From an uncultured Lachnospiraceae bacterium (lineage in GTDB: Bacteria > Bacillota > Clostridia > Lachnospirales > Lachnospiraceae), in assembly GCA_900539175.1 (NCBI GenBank), contig UQAW01000021.1, positions 1 through 50,123 on the forward strand: a stretch of 50,123 bases of DNA, read 5' to 3'. Position numbers and translations under genes: made by a program. Below the pieces are notes generated by a model. The model was not told the DNA's origin and did no database searches. It was given only the letters and a program-made list of their open reading frames with translations. Position 1 is the stretch's first letter. The number at the start of each line of letters is the position of its first letter. This document shows, piece by piece, positions 40,927-48,691 of the stretch.

Positions 40927-42129
40927 ATGCTGAAAGGAAAAACAGTGATTCTTGGAGTGACAGGCTCTGTTGCAGCATATAAGACGGCAGGTCTTGCAAG
41001 CATGTTAGTTAAGCAGCATGCAGATGTGCATGTGATTATGACAAAGAATGCCTTGAATTTTATTAATCCGATCACTTTTGAATCATTGACTGCTCATAAG
41101 TGTCTGGTGGATACTTTTGACCGTAATTTTGAGTTCAGCGTGGAGCACGTTGCCTTGGCAAAACTGGCGGATCTGGTGCTTGTTGCTCCTGCAACAGCAA
41201 ATGTGATCGGAAAGCTGGCAGGAGGAATTGCGGATGATATGCTGACCACAACGGTGATGGCGTGCAGTTGTCCGAAACTTGTTTCACCTGCCATGAATAC
41301 GCATATGTTTGAAAATCCGATTCTTCAGGATAATCTGAGAAAATTGGAGACCTATGGGTATACAGTCATTGAACCGGCAAGCGGAAGATTAGCCTGCGGA
41401 GATACCGGAGCCGGAAAAATGCCGGAGCCGGAGATTCTCTTAGAATATATTTTAAAGGAGATTGCCTGTGAGAAAGATCTGACTGGAAAGAAAGTGCTTG
41501 TGACTGCAGGACCAACGCAGGAATCGTTAGATCCGGTGCGGTATCTGACCAATCATTCTTCCGGAAAGATGGGATATGCGATTGCCCGGATATGCAGCTT
41601 CCGCGGTGCGGATGTGACTCTTGTGTCGGGCAGAACAAATCTGCCAGGACCATTGTTCGTAAAGACGGTGGAGGTTACCACGGCAAGAGAGATGTATGAG
41701 GTGGTAGCAGCAGCATTTCCTGATCAGGATATTGTAATTAAGGCGGCAGCAGTAGCAGATTACCGGCCAAAACAGGTAAGTTCAGAGAAAGTAAAAAAAT
41801 CGGGTGAGATGTTTGTCCTGGAGATGGAACGGACGGACGATATCTTAAAATATTTGGGAGAGCAGAAGCGTTCTGATCAGTTTCTGTGTGGATTTTCTAT
41901 GGAAACGGAACATATGCTGCGTAATTCCAGAGCAAAGCTGGCGAAAAAGAACCTGGATATGATTGTGGCCAATAACCTCAAAGTACCAGGAGCAGGTTTC
42001 GCGGGCGATACCAATGTGGTGACTCTGATTACGAAGGATGAGGAGACAGAACTTCCATTGCTCAGCAAGGAGGAGACTGCCGTACGCATTCTGGATAAAA
42101 TCCTGGAGAGGATCTCCGGGGAAATGTAA
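40927..42129 (+). CDS. coaBC: Bifunctional phosphopantothenoylcysteine decarboxylase/synthetase (CoaBC)
   Basis: CoaBC joins cysteine to 4'-phosphopantothenate and then decarboxylates the product. The N-terminal flavoprotein CoaC half (1-185 or so) has GVTGSVAAYK, VAPATANVIGKLAGGIADDML, the PAMN motif and a catalytic cysteine in SGRLACGDTGAGKM. The CoaB half begins near KKVLVTAGPTQESLDPVRYLTNHSSGKMG and includes the VIKAAAVADYRPK segment. At 400 residues it is complete. A GGAAAGGAAGGG lies before the ATG. The next two genes also serve CoA. Confidence 0.96.
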   Translation: MLKGKTVILGVTGSVAAYKTAGLASMLVKQHADVHVIMTKNALNFINPITFESLTAHKCLVDTFDRNFEFSVEHVALAKLADLVLVAPATANVIGKLAGGIADDMLTTTVMACSCPKLVSPAMNTHMFENPILQDNLRKLETYGYTVIEPASGRLACGDTGAGKMPEPEILLEYILKEIACEKDLTGKKVLVTAGPTQESLDPVRYLTNHSSGKMGYAIARICSFRGADVTLVSGRTNLPGPLFVKTVEVTTAREMYEVVAAAFPDQDIVIKAAAVADYRPKQVSSEKVKKSGEMFVLEMERTDDILKYLGEQKRSDQFLCGFSMETEHMLRNSRAKLAKKNLDMIVANNLKVPGAGFAGDTNVVTLITKDEETELPLLSKEETAVRILDKILERISGEM

Positions 42130-42188
42130 CTTGTCAACCTCGTACATGTATTGTATCCCGAAGAAGGGAATAATAACAAGGAGAGAAC

Positions 42189-42815
42189 ATGAAAACAACA
42201 TCAAAAACAACGCAACTCACAATCTTTGGTCTTATGACCGCTATTTTACTGTTGATGGCTTACACGCCTCTGGGTTACCTGAATATAGGTCCCCTTGCCA
42301 TTACATTTAATGTGATCCCCGTGGCTGTCTGTGCAATTACCATGGGACCTGTCGGCGGTGCGGTGGCAGGAGCCGTCTTCGGACTTACCAGCTTTCTGCA
42401 ATGTATTGGTATCGGAGGTACAAGTGCAATGGGAGCAATTCTTTTTGAAATCAATCCGATTCTGGCATTTATTCAGCGCTTTGTCCCGCGTGTGCTTGAC
42501 GGTTTCTTAATCGGGTTTGTTTTTCAATGGGTAAGGAAGCGGAAGAATACATACGCTGCCAGTGCGGTTACCGGATTTTGCGCTGCATTCTTTAATACAG
42601 TGTTCTTTATGACGGCACTGGTTGTATTGTATGGAAATACGGAATATGTTCAGGGGCTTATGGGAGGAAAAAATGTAATTGTATTCATTTGTACCTTCGT
42701 TGGGATTAATGCTGTATGTGAAATGCTTTCATCAACGATTATAACGGCGGCGGTAGGTTCTGCATTGTATCGTGCGGGTGTGATCCCGGCGGCAGATGCT
42801 TTGCGCCGCAGATAG
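42189..42815 (+). CDS. panT: ECF transporter S component, pantothenate-type (PanT-like)
   Basis: This substrate-capturing subunit has about six membrane segments in 208 residues. It has the S-component N-terminal signature TQLTIFGLMTAILLLMAYTPLGYLNIGPLAITFNVIPVAVCAITMGP. Its setting between coaBC and coaX and its sequence type point to pantothenate. It must share the EcfA-EcfA'-EcfT module, which is not in this window. AAGGAGAG lies before the ATG. The specificity is inferred mainly from the neighbours. Confidence 0.87.
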   Translation: MKTTSKTTQLTIFGLMTAILLLMAYTPLGYLNIGPLAITFNVIPVAVCAITMGPVGGAVAGAVFGLTSFLQCIGIGGTSAMGAILFEINPILAFIQRFVPRVLDGFLIGFVFQWVRKRKNTYAASAVTGFCAAFFNTVFFMTALVVLYGNTEYVQGLMGGKNVIVFICTFVGINAVCEMLSSTIITAAVGSALYRAGVIPAADALRRR

Positions 42816-42835
42816 AGGAAAGGCCGGAGAAAATT

Positions 42836-43600
42836 ATGATTTTAGCGATAGATATCGGGAACACCAATATTGTACTTGGATGTATCGAAAATGAGAAAAT
42901 ATATTTTATCGAACGATTGTCTACGGAGCGAAAACATACGGAATTGGAGTATGCGGTCAGTATTAAAAACGTGTTGGAGATTTATAATATTCAAAGTGAT
43001 TCGATTGAGGGCGGAATCATCTCTTCGGTAGTGCCGCAGATTACAGAAGTTGTAAAACATGCCGTTGAAAAATTGATTCATAAATCGGTGAAGGTGGTGG
43101 GTCCCGGATTAAAGACAGGTTTAAATATCCGCATGGATAACCCTGCACAGCTCGGAAGTGATCTGGTGGTAGATGCGGTGGCCGCTATGGCAGAGCATCC
43201 GGTGCCTTTGGTTGTTATTGATATGGGAACGGCTACGACGGTAAGTGTCATTAACAGTAAGCGGTATTATATCGGCGGTATGATTCTTCCGGGAATCCGC
43301 ACAGCCAGTGATTCTCTGGTAAGTAATGCTGCACAGTTGACCCAGATCAGTTTTGAGCTGCCGAAGCGCCTGATTGGAAGTAATACGATTGACTGTATGA
43401 AAAGCGGAGCCATGTATGGAAACGCTGCGGCGTTGGATGGGTTGCTTGAACGCATTGAAGAGGAGCTTGGGGAAACCTGTACGGCTGTGGCTACAGGCGG
43501 ACTGGCGAAGTGCGTAATCCCATTATGTAAAAGAAAAATTCTTTTGGATGATAACTTGCTGATGAAAGGTCTTCAGATTATTTACAATAAGAATCGTTAA
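42836..43600 (+). CDS. coaX: Type III pantothenate kinase (CoaX)
   Basis: CoaX phosphorylates pantothenate to 4'-phosphopantothenate, the substrate of CoaBC. The ASKHA-fold motifs are present: MILAIDIGNTNIVLG (phosphate 1), GSDLVVDAVAAM, VVIDMGTATTVSVI and GGMILPGI. Type III kinases need potassium or ammonium and are not inhibited by CoA (family knowledge). The 254 residues are normal. GAAAGGCCGGAG lies before the ATG. With panT and coaBC it gives an import-to-4'-phosphopantetheine route. Confidence 0.95.
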   Translation: MILAIDIGNTNIVLGCIENEKIYFIERLSTERKHTELEYAVSIKNVLEIYNIQSDSIEGGIISSVVPQITEVVKHAVEKLIHKSVKVVGPGLKTGLNIRMDNPAQLGSDLVVDAVAAMAEHPVPLVVIDMGTATTVSVINSKRYYIGGMILPGIRTASDSLVSNAAQLTQISFELPKRLIGSNTIDCMKSGAMYGNAAALDGLLERIEEELGETCTAVATGGLAKCVIPLCKRKILLDDNLLMKGLQIIYNKNR

Positions 43601-43607
43601 GAAAAAC

Positions 43608-43654
43608 GTCCCGATTGGAACAAGCCAAGGAGCTGTTTCAGACGGGACAGTTTT
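43608..43654 (+). terminator. Terminator after coaX
   Basis: GTCCCG (43608-43613) pairs with CGGGAC (43643-43648), with inner GGAAC/GTTTC pairing, and is followed by a short TTTT tail. Confidence 0.75.
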
Positions 43655-43683
43655 CGTTTAAAGGCGAGAAGCTTTGATTTCGT

Positions 43684-43714
43684 TTGACAGATTTCAGAAA
43701 GAGTGTTACACTCT
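43684..43714 (+). promoter_or_regulatory. Promoter and operator of the GntR-clpC unit
   Basis: TTGACA (43684-43689) and TACACT (43707-43712), 17 bases apart, form a promoter. The perfect palindrome AGAGTGTTACACTCT (43700-43714) covers its -10. A related half-site AACACTCTG follows at 43721-43729. The placement is that of a repressor site, and the GntR product of the next gene is the natural candidate. Confidence 0.72.
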
Positions 43715-43793
43715 CTCTATAACACTCTGCAACATTTGATTTGGCATGATTTTGCATGCCGGATGGGGAATTGAATACAAGAGGATAAAAGTT

Positions 43794-44174
43794 ATGCGGT
43801 ATGAATTGATTCAGATTGATTTTGACAGTGATGAAGCGATTTATATACAGCTTCGTAACCAGATTATTCTGGGGATTGCTACTTCGCGGCTTCAGGAAGG
43901 GGATTCTCTCCCCTCTGTAAGACAGTTGGCGGAGGAGATTGGGATAAATATGCACACAGTGAATAAAGCGTACAGTCTTTTGCGGCAGGAGGGACTTTTA
44001 ACATTAGATCGGCGCAGAGGTGCGGTAATCCAAATTGATGTGGATAAGCTGTTTGCTGTTGAGGAGTTGCGGCAGGATTTGCAGGTGATTCTGGCAGAGG
44101 CAGTATGCAAGAATATTTCACGGGAAGAGGTTCACCAGATGGTGGATGAGATTTATGAGCGTTATGAGTCTTGA
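43794..44174 (+). CDS. GntR-family regulator, YtrA subfamily
   Basis: The 126 residues contain a GntR winged helix (IYIQLRNQIILGIATSRLQEGDSLPSVRQLAEEIGINMHTVNKAYSLLRQEGLL) and only a short C-terminal dimerisation helix pair, the YtrA plan. A frame open from 43746 lacks a ribosome site; AGAGGATAAAAG precedes the ATG at 43794. It is 62 bases before clpC. The palindrome over its promoter suggests self-repression. Confidence 0.9.
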   Translation: MRYELIQIDFDSDEAIYIQLRNQIILGIATSRLQEGDSLPSVRQLAEEIGINMHTVNKAYSLLRQEGLLTLDRRRGAVIQIDVDKLFAVEELRQDLQVILAEAVCKNISREEVHQMVDEIYERYES

Positions 44175-44236
44175 GCTGGTTCTTTTTGCAGAAGGGCGGC
44201 ATACGTTTATAGAAGACAGGAAAGGATGGACATTGA

Positions 44237-46690
44237 ATGAGAGAAGCATTTACAAGTCAGGCACGGAATGCATTGATTCAGGCGGGCCGGGCAGCCCGGC
44301 AGTGTCAGCATAATTATATAGGGACAGAGCATATTCTTGTGGGGCTTTTAAAGGAAGGGCACGGCACAGCCGGGATGGTTCTGAAGGAGTTCGGCGTACA
44401 GGAAGAACGATTACTGTCTTTGATTGATCGGTTGATTGCCCCTGCCGGAGGTGTTTCGGTGGTGATGCAGCCGGGTTATACTCCCCGGGCAGAGAAAGTT
44501 CTGGAAGATGCAAAAGGAGAGGCACACCATTTTAGAAATACAACAATTGGTACAGAACACATATTGATTGCTTTACTGAAAGAGACGGATTGTGTTGCTG
44601 CCCGTCTGCTGTTTACGATGGGAATCAATATCCAGAAACTTTATGTGGCTGTTTTGGCAGCTATGGGTGAAGAACAGAATGGTTCAAAGGAAGACTTTCA
44701 GGGCAGGAACTCCAGAGATACTGCAGGAGCAGCCACTCCCACATTGGATCAATACAGCCGTAATCTCAATGAGATGGCAAAACAGGGAAAACTGGATCCG
44801 GTTGTGGGAAGAGAGCAGGAAATTGACCGTATTATCCAGATATTAAGCCGGAGAACAAAAAATAATCCTTGTCTGATTGGAGAGCCGGGAGTCGGTAAAA
44901 CTGCAATTGCCGAAGGGCTTGCGCAGAGAATTGTCTGGGGTTTGGTTCCGGACAATATGAAAGAAAAGAGAGTGGTGGTGCTGGATCTGTCCGGCATGGT
45001 AGCAGGAAGCAAGTATCGCGGTGAATTTGAAGAACGAATCAAAAAAGTGGTTAAGGAAGTGATGGAGAACAGGAATGTTCTTCTGTTTATCGATGAGCTT
45101 CATACAATCATTGGAGCAGGGGGAGCAGAGGGAGCTCTGGATGCTTCAAATATCCTGAAACCATCACTGTCCAGGGGTGAGATTCAGCTGATCGGTGCCA
45201 CTACCATCGAGGAATACCGGAAATATATTGAAAAAGATGCAGCTTTGGAACGGCGTTTCCAGCCGGTGACAGTGGAGGAACCGACAGGGGATCAGACATT
45301 GGAGATCTTAAAGGGACTCCGGCCGTATTATGAAAAGCATCATGGTGTGGAAATTACGGAGGAAGCACTGGATGCAGCCGTGAAGATGAGCACACGCTAT
45401 ATTAATGACCGTTTCCTGCCGGATAAAGCCATTGATTTGATTGATGAGGCATCTTCCAAGGTACAGTTGGGCGGATATAAGATTCCGGAAGAGATTCTGG
45501 AGGGAGAAAAGAAGCTGCAGGAAGTGCTTGGCGAGAAGGAAGAGGCAATCAAAGCCGGGGATTTTGAAAAAGCGAAAGAGTGTAAGAGGCGTCAGGAAGA
45601 AGTAGATAAGGTTTTACATGCAGCAAAACAAAAGTATGAGCGCCGCTGCAGAAATAAAAAACTGAAAGTAACAGAAGAGCATATTGCTCAGGTGGTATCG
45701 GGTTGGACGAAGATACCAGTCCAGAGAATAGAAGAAGGAGAAAGCCGGCGTCTGGCACGCCTGGAGCAGACGCTGCATAAAAGAGTGGTTGGCCAGGAGG
45801 AGGCAGTCAGTGCAGTCGCAAAGGCAATTAAGCGGGGAAGGGTAGGATTGAAAGATCCGAATCGTCCGATTGGTTCTTTCTTATTTCTGGGACCGACCGG
45901 CGTAGGAAAGACAGAACTGTCAAAAGCACTTGCAGAAGCTGTATTTGGCACAGAACAGGCTATGATCCGTGTTGATATGTCAGAGTACATGGAGAAACAC
46001 AGTGTATCCAAATTGATTGGATCGCCTCCGGGATATGTAGGATATGATGAAGGCGGTCAGTTGTCTGAAAAGGTACGCAGAAATCCCTACAGCGTGATTT
46101 TGCTCGATGAGATTGAAAAAGCACATCCGGATGTATTTAATATTCTGCTTCAGGTTTTGGATGACGGACATATTACAGATTCTCAGGGAAGAAAAGTAGA
46201 TTTTAAGCAGACCTGTATCATTATGACTTCCAATGCAGGCGCTCAGGCAATTATTGAACCCAAGAAACTTGGATTTGGAGCGCAGGAAGATGAAAAACGT
46301 GATTATGAGCATATGAAGGGACAGGTGATGGATGAGGTAAAACGGATGTTCAAGCCGGAATTCCTGAACCGTATTGATGATATCATTGTATTCCATGCTT
46401 TGAATAAGGAAAATATGAAAAAAATTGTGAATATTCTTCTGAAAGATCTGAAAAACCGTTGTAAAGATCAGATGAATATAGAATTGAAAGTCAGTGAAAA
46501 GGCAAAAGAGTATCTGATCGATAGCAGTTTTGACAACAAGTATGGAGCAAGACCGCTGAAACGGGCAATCCAGAATAAAATAGAGGATTCTCTTGCGGAA
46601 GAAATTCTGCTTGGCAATGTGAAAAAAGGAGACACTGTGAATATTGGTATAGCCAAAGATCAAATTACAGTCAAGCGGGCAGAAGGATAA
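44237..46690 (+). CDS. clpC: ClpC, AAA+ ATPase of the Clp protease
   Basis: ClpC unfolds proteins and feeds them to ClpP. Its 817 residues hold the N-terminal repeat domain (FTSQARNALIQAGRAARQCQHNYIGTEHILVGLL, repeated near 80-145), AAA-1 with GEPGVGKT, a UVR-containing middle region (GDFEKAKECKRRQEEV) that in ClpC binds adaptors such as MecA/McsB, AAA-2 with GPTGVGKT and LLDEIEKAHPDVF, and the ClpP-docking LGF loop (KKLGFGAQ). It is usually in a ctsR-mcsA-mcsB-clpC operon; here the partner gene is a GntR regulator and no CtsR heptad repeat was seen upstream. AGGAAAGGATGG lies before the ATG. Confidence 0.96.
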   Translation: MREAFTSQARNALIQAGRAARQCQHNYIGTEHILVGLLKEGHGTAGMVLKEFGVQEERLLSLIDRLIAPAGGVSVVMQPGYTPRAEKVLEDAKGEAHHFRNTTIGTEHILIALLKETDCVAARLLFTMGINIQKLYVAVLAAMGEEQNGSKEDFQGRNSRDTAGAATPTLDQYSRNLNEMAKQGKLDPVVGREQEIDRIIQILSRRTKNNPCLIGEPGVGKTAIAEGLAQRIVWGLVPDNMKEKRVVVLDLSGMVAGSKYRGEFEERIKKVVKEVMENRNVLLFIDELHTIIGAGGAEGALDASNILKPSLSRGEIQLIGATTIEEYRKYIEKDAALERRFQPVTVEEPTGDQTLEILKGLRPYYEKHHGVEITEEALDAAVKMSTRYINDRFLPDKAIDLIDEASSKVQLGGYKIPEEILEGEKKLQEVLGEKEEAIKAGDFEKAKECKRRQEEVDKVLHAAKQKYERRCRNKKLKVTEEHIAQVVSGWTKIPVQRIEEGESRRLARLEQTLHKRVVGQEEAVSAVAKAIKRGRVGLKDPNRPIGSFLFLGPTGVGKTELSKALAEAVFGTEQAMIRVDMSEYMEKHSVSKLIGSPPGYVGYDEGGQLSEKVRRNPYSVILLDEIEKAHPDVFNILLQVLDDGHITDSQGRKVDFKQTCIIMTSNAGAQAIIEPKKLGFGAQEDEKRDYEHMKGQVMDEVKRMFKPEFLNRIDDIIVFHALNKENMKKIVNILLKDLKNRCKDQMNIELKVSEKAKEYLIDSSFDNKYGARPLKRAIQNKIEDSLAEEILLGNVKKGDTVNIGIAKDQITVKRAEG

Positions 46691-46726
46691 GAAGTTATAT
46701 TAGTGTGAAGGACGAGGAGTAAAAGA

Positions 46727-47629
46727 ATGGAAGAGCAATTTCAGATAATCAGCGACGGTTCCTGTGATTTACCGACGGATCTGGCAGAAGAAGCTGGAAT
46801 CAGTATTGTACCTTTCTATGTATCTTTCGATGAGAAAAATTATTTGAAGGAGATTCGAGAGATTGGGATCCGGACATTTTATCAGCAGATGGTGGAGAAT
46901 CCTGGGGTATATCCCAAATCTTCCATGCCGTCTGTGCAGGATTATATAGATGCGTTTAAGCCATATGTTGAAAAAGGGATCCCCGTTATCTGCATATGTA
47001 TTACGACAAAGTTTAGCGGTTCCATGCAGTCGGCGCTCAATGCAGTGCGGATGATACAGGAAGATGATCCAAAGGCGGAGATTACTGTAATAGACGCAAT
47101 GGTGAATACGGTATTACAGGGGTTGTTGGTTCTTGAGGCGGCGGACATGAAAAAAAGGGGGCTTTCTTATCGGGAAACAATTGAAAAGCTGGAACAGATA
47201 AAAAGTTCCGGCAGGATTTTTTTTACCGTGGGGGATATGGAGTATCTGAAGCATGGCGGCAGAATCGGAAAGGTGACGGCGCTTGCTGGTTCTGTACTTG
47301 GAATCAGACCGATTATCACATTGAAAGAAGGCGAGATTTTTCCTTCGGGAATAGCCCGAAGCAGAAAGAAGACAATGGAGAGAACCATTGAACTGCTATT
47401 GAATTATCTGAAAGAGCATGGAGGCAGGATACAAGACTATTCAATTGCAGTAGGATATGGATACGATCAGCAGGAGTCTTATGACTATCGGGAGAAGGTA
47501 GTGGAACGTTTAAATGCCAATGGATACGAGATTACCAGAGAACAAATTCCGGTTCGGCAGATAGGAGCCACGATTGGAGTTCATACAGGCCCATATCCGT
47601 TGGGACTTGGGATTCTTGAAAAGTGGTAA
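46727..47629 (+). CDS. DegV-family fatty-acid-binding protein
   Basis: This 300-residue DegV/FakB protein holds a fatty acid for FakA kinase in other Firmicutes. It has the N-terminal SDGSCDLPTDLAEEAGISIVPFYVSFDEKNYLKE, the KSSMPSVQDYIDAF acyl-contact segment and KHGGRIGKVTALAGSVLGIRPII. A C-terminal VHTGPYPLGLG closes the family pattern. It starts 36 bases after clpC, so it may be on the same transcript. The binding specificity (which acyl chain) cannot be read. Confidence 0.9.
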   Translation: MEEQFQIISDGSCDLPTDLAEEAGISIVPFYVSFDEKNYLKEIREIGIRTFYQQMVENPGVYPKSSMPSVQDYIDAFKPYVEKGIPVICICITTKFSGSMQSALNAVRMIQEDDPKAEITVIDAMVNTVLQGLLVLEAADMKKRGLSYRETIEKLEQIKSSGRIFFTVGDMEYLKHGGRIGKVTALAGSVLGIRPIITLKEGEIFPSGIARSRKKTMERTIELLLNYLKEHGGRIQDYSIAVGYGYDQQESYDYREKVVERLNANGYEITREQIPVRQIGATIGVHTGPYPLGLGILEKW

Positions 47630-47699
47630 TTGTTAAATTCTTTTGAATTTTTCAGATATTACTGGTAAAATTGACGGAAATATTATATAATAGGAATAT

Positions 47700-47897
47700 G
47701 ATGATACAAGCGTCAAAAGGTCATGCTTTTCATGCTTGCATGAAAAGGCATGACTTTGGGACGCGAAAAACACCGAAAAGTAGCCATTTTTCGTAGAAAA
47801 ATGAGCGAATTTGAGGTGTTTTAGGATTGCGGGAGCATGAAATGCGAAGCAATCCGTATATCATAAGCGTCAAAATACCTTTTGACGCTTTCATCAT
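47700..47897. repeat. Structured repeat, full copy (multi-hairpin element)
   Basis: The element is bounded by inverted ends ATGAT..AAGCGTCAAAAGGT and ACCTTTTGACGCTT..ATCAT. Inside, in order, are outer stem GCGTC (47710-47714)/GACGC (47760-47764) with hairpin GTCATGC/GCATGAC; AAAACACC (47767-47774)/GGTGTTTT (47815-47822) enclosing CATTTTTC/GAAAAATG (47785-47803); GGATTGC (47824-47830)/GCAATCC (47849-47855) enclosing GCAT/ATGC; and terminal hairpin AAGCGTCAAAA (47865-47875)/TTTTGACGCTT (47880-47890). Two partial copies exist in the window with pairing-preserving changes. It contains no plausible gene. A TATAAT (47686-47691) lies just before it. Confidence 0.85.
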
Positions 47898-48193
47898 ATG
47901 ATTAATTCATCAAAAGGCTTTGTTTTCATCGGACTGTTTTTTGAAACTTAACCAAAATATCTGATAAGATGGACTGCATTGATGCAAGTTATCGTGGTAC
48001 AGTGTTCAGAAAAGCAGTTCGGATTTGAATATGAGCTTTTGTTTCTTAATCATAGATCTTATCCGAATGATTAATCGACATTTGTAAACCGGGCAATCGT
48101 CTTGTTTACTCATATGGAGTAATGGATTGGGAAGATCAACATGACATATGTGTCAGAAGAAAACCAAAGATAGAAACCAGGAGGGCATTTTCG
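47898..48193 (+). other. AT-rich intergenic region, no gene or clear signal
   Basis: Roughly 300 bases between the structured repeat and the next gene. No open frame with a ribosome site, no consensus promoter and no terminator-like hairpin was recognised. The last 20 bases hold the CCAGGAGGG ribosome site of the gene at 48194. Confidence 0.5.
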
Positions 48194-48610
48194 ATGTCAG
48201 TTATTAGTGAATTAATCCGCACAGAAGCAGATGGCGGTATCAGTTTTGGAAATTATGAGTTGGACACAAAATCAAAACTGTCTGATTTTGAGTATGAAGG
48301 TGATATGTATAAGGTGAAAACCTTTAAGGAAATTACGAAATTGGAACGAAATGGAATGTTTGTATATGAATCAGTTCCGGGAACGGCAGTAACAGGAATG
48401 AAGAATGTGGGAACAGGACTGGTATTTACAGTGGAAGGAAATGAGGACGCGCAGATTACTTTGGGTATGGAAGAGGATACGGAATATAGAGTAATCTTAA
48501 ATGGCGTCAATGTTGGACACATGACTACCAATCTTGGCGGTAAACTTTCCTTTAGCGTTGAACTGGAGCAGGCAGAGCAGGTGAAAGTCGAAATTTTGCG
48601 TGTAGAATAG
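48194..48610 (+). CDS. Small beta-rich conserved protein of unknown function (often called endosialidase)
   Basis: These 138 residues look beta-rich (VFTVEGNEDAQITLGMEEDTEYRVILNGVNVGHMTTNLGGKLSFSVEL...). There is no signal peptide, membrane helix or recognisable catalytic motif. Similar short Clostridial proteins are labelled endosialidase in databases, but I see no support for sialidase activity. The frame is open from 48122, but AGGAGGG with proper spacing points to the ATG at 48194. It is followed by a terminator-like hairpin and then radA. Function unknown. Confidence 0.72.
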   Translation: MSVISELIRTEADGGISFGNYELDTKSKLSDFEYEGDMYKVKTFKEITKLERNGMFVYESVPGTAVTGMKNVGTGLVFTVEGNEDAQITLGMEEDTEYRVILNGVNVGHMTTNLGGKLSFSVELEQAEQVKVEILRVE

Positions 48611-48620
48611 GCAAATACAT

Positions 48621-48678
48621 AAGGCCGTTGTACCGGGAAAATTGTGTGAAAGGTTTTCTTGGGGCTTCGGCCTTTTTT
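48621..48678 (+). terminator. Terminator hairpin between the unknown gene and radA
   Basis: AAGGCCG (48621-48627) pairs with CGGCCTT (48668-48674) across a long loop that includes its own GGC-TTCG-GCC hairpin, followed by T6. It ends only 13 bases before the radA start, and the radA ribosome site (GGAGGG) follows it at once. Confidence 0.75.
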
Positions 48679-48691
48679 AATGGAGGGATTT

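Noticed and set aside
44175..44236. CtsR operator before clpC
   Set aside because: The GGTCAAA-type direct heptad repeats expected of a CtsR site are absent.
48122..48610. Endosialidase activity
   Set aside because: The name is common in databases, but no catalytic residues or sialidase repeats are visible in 138 residues.
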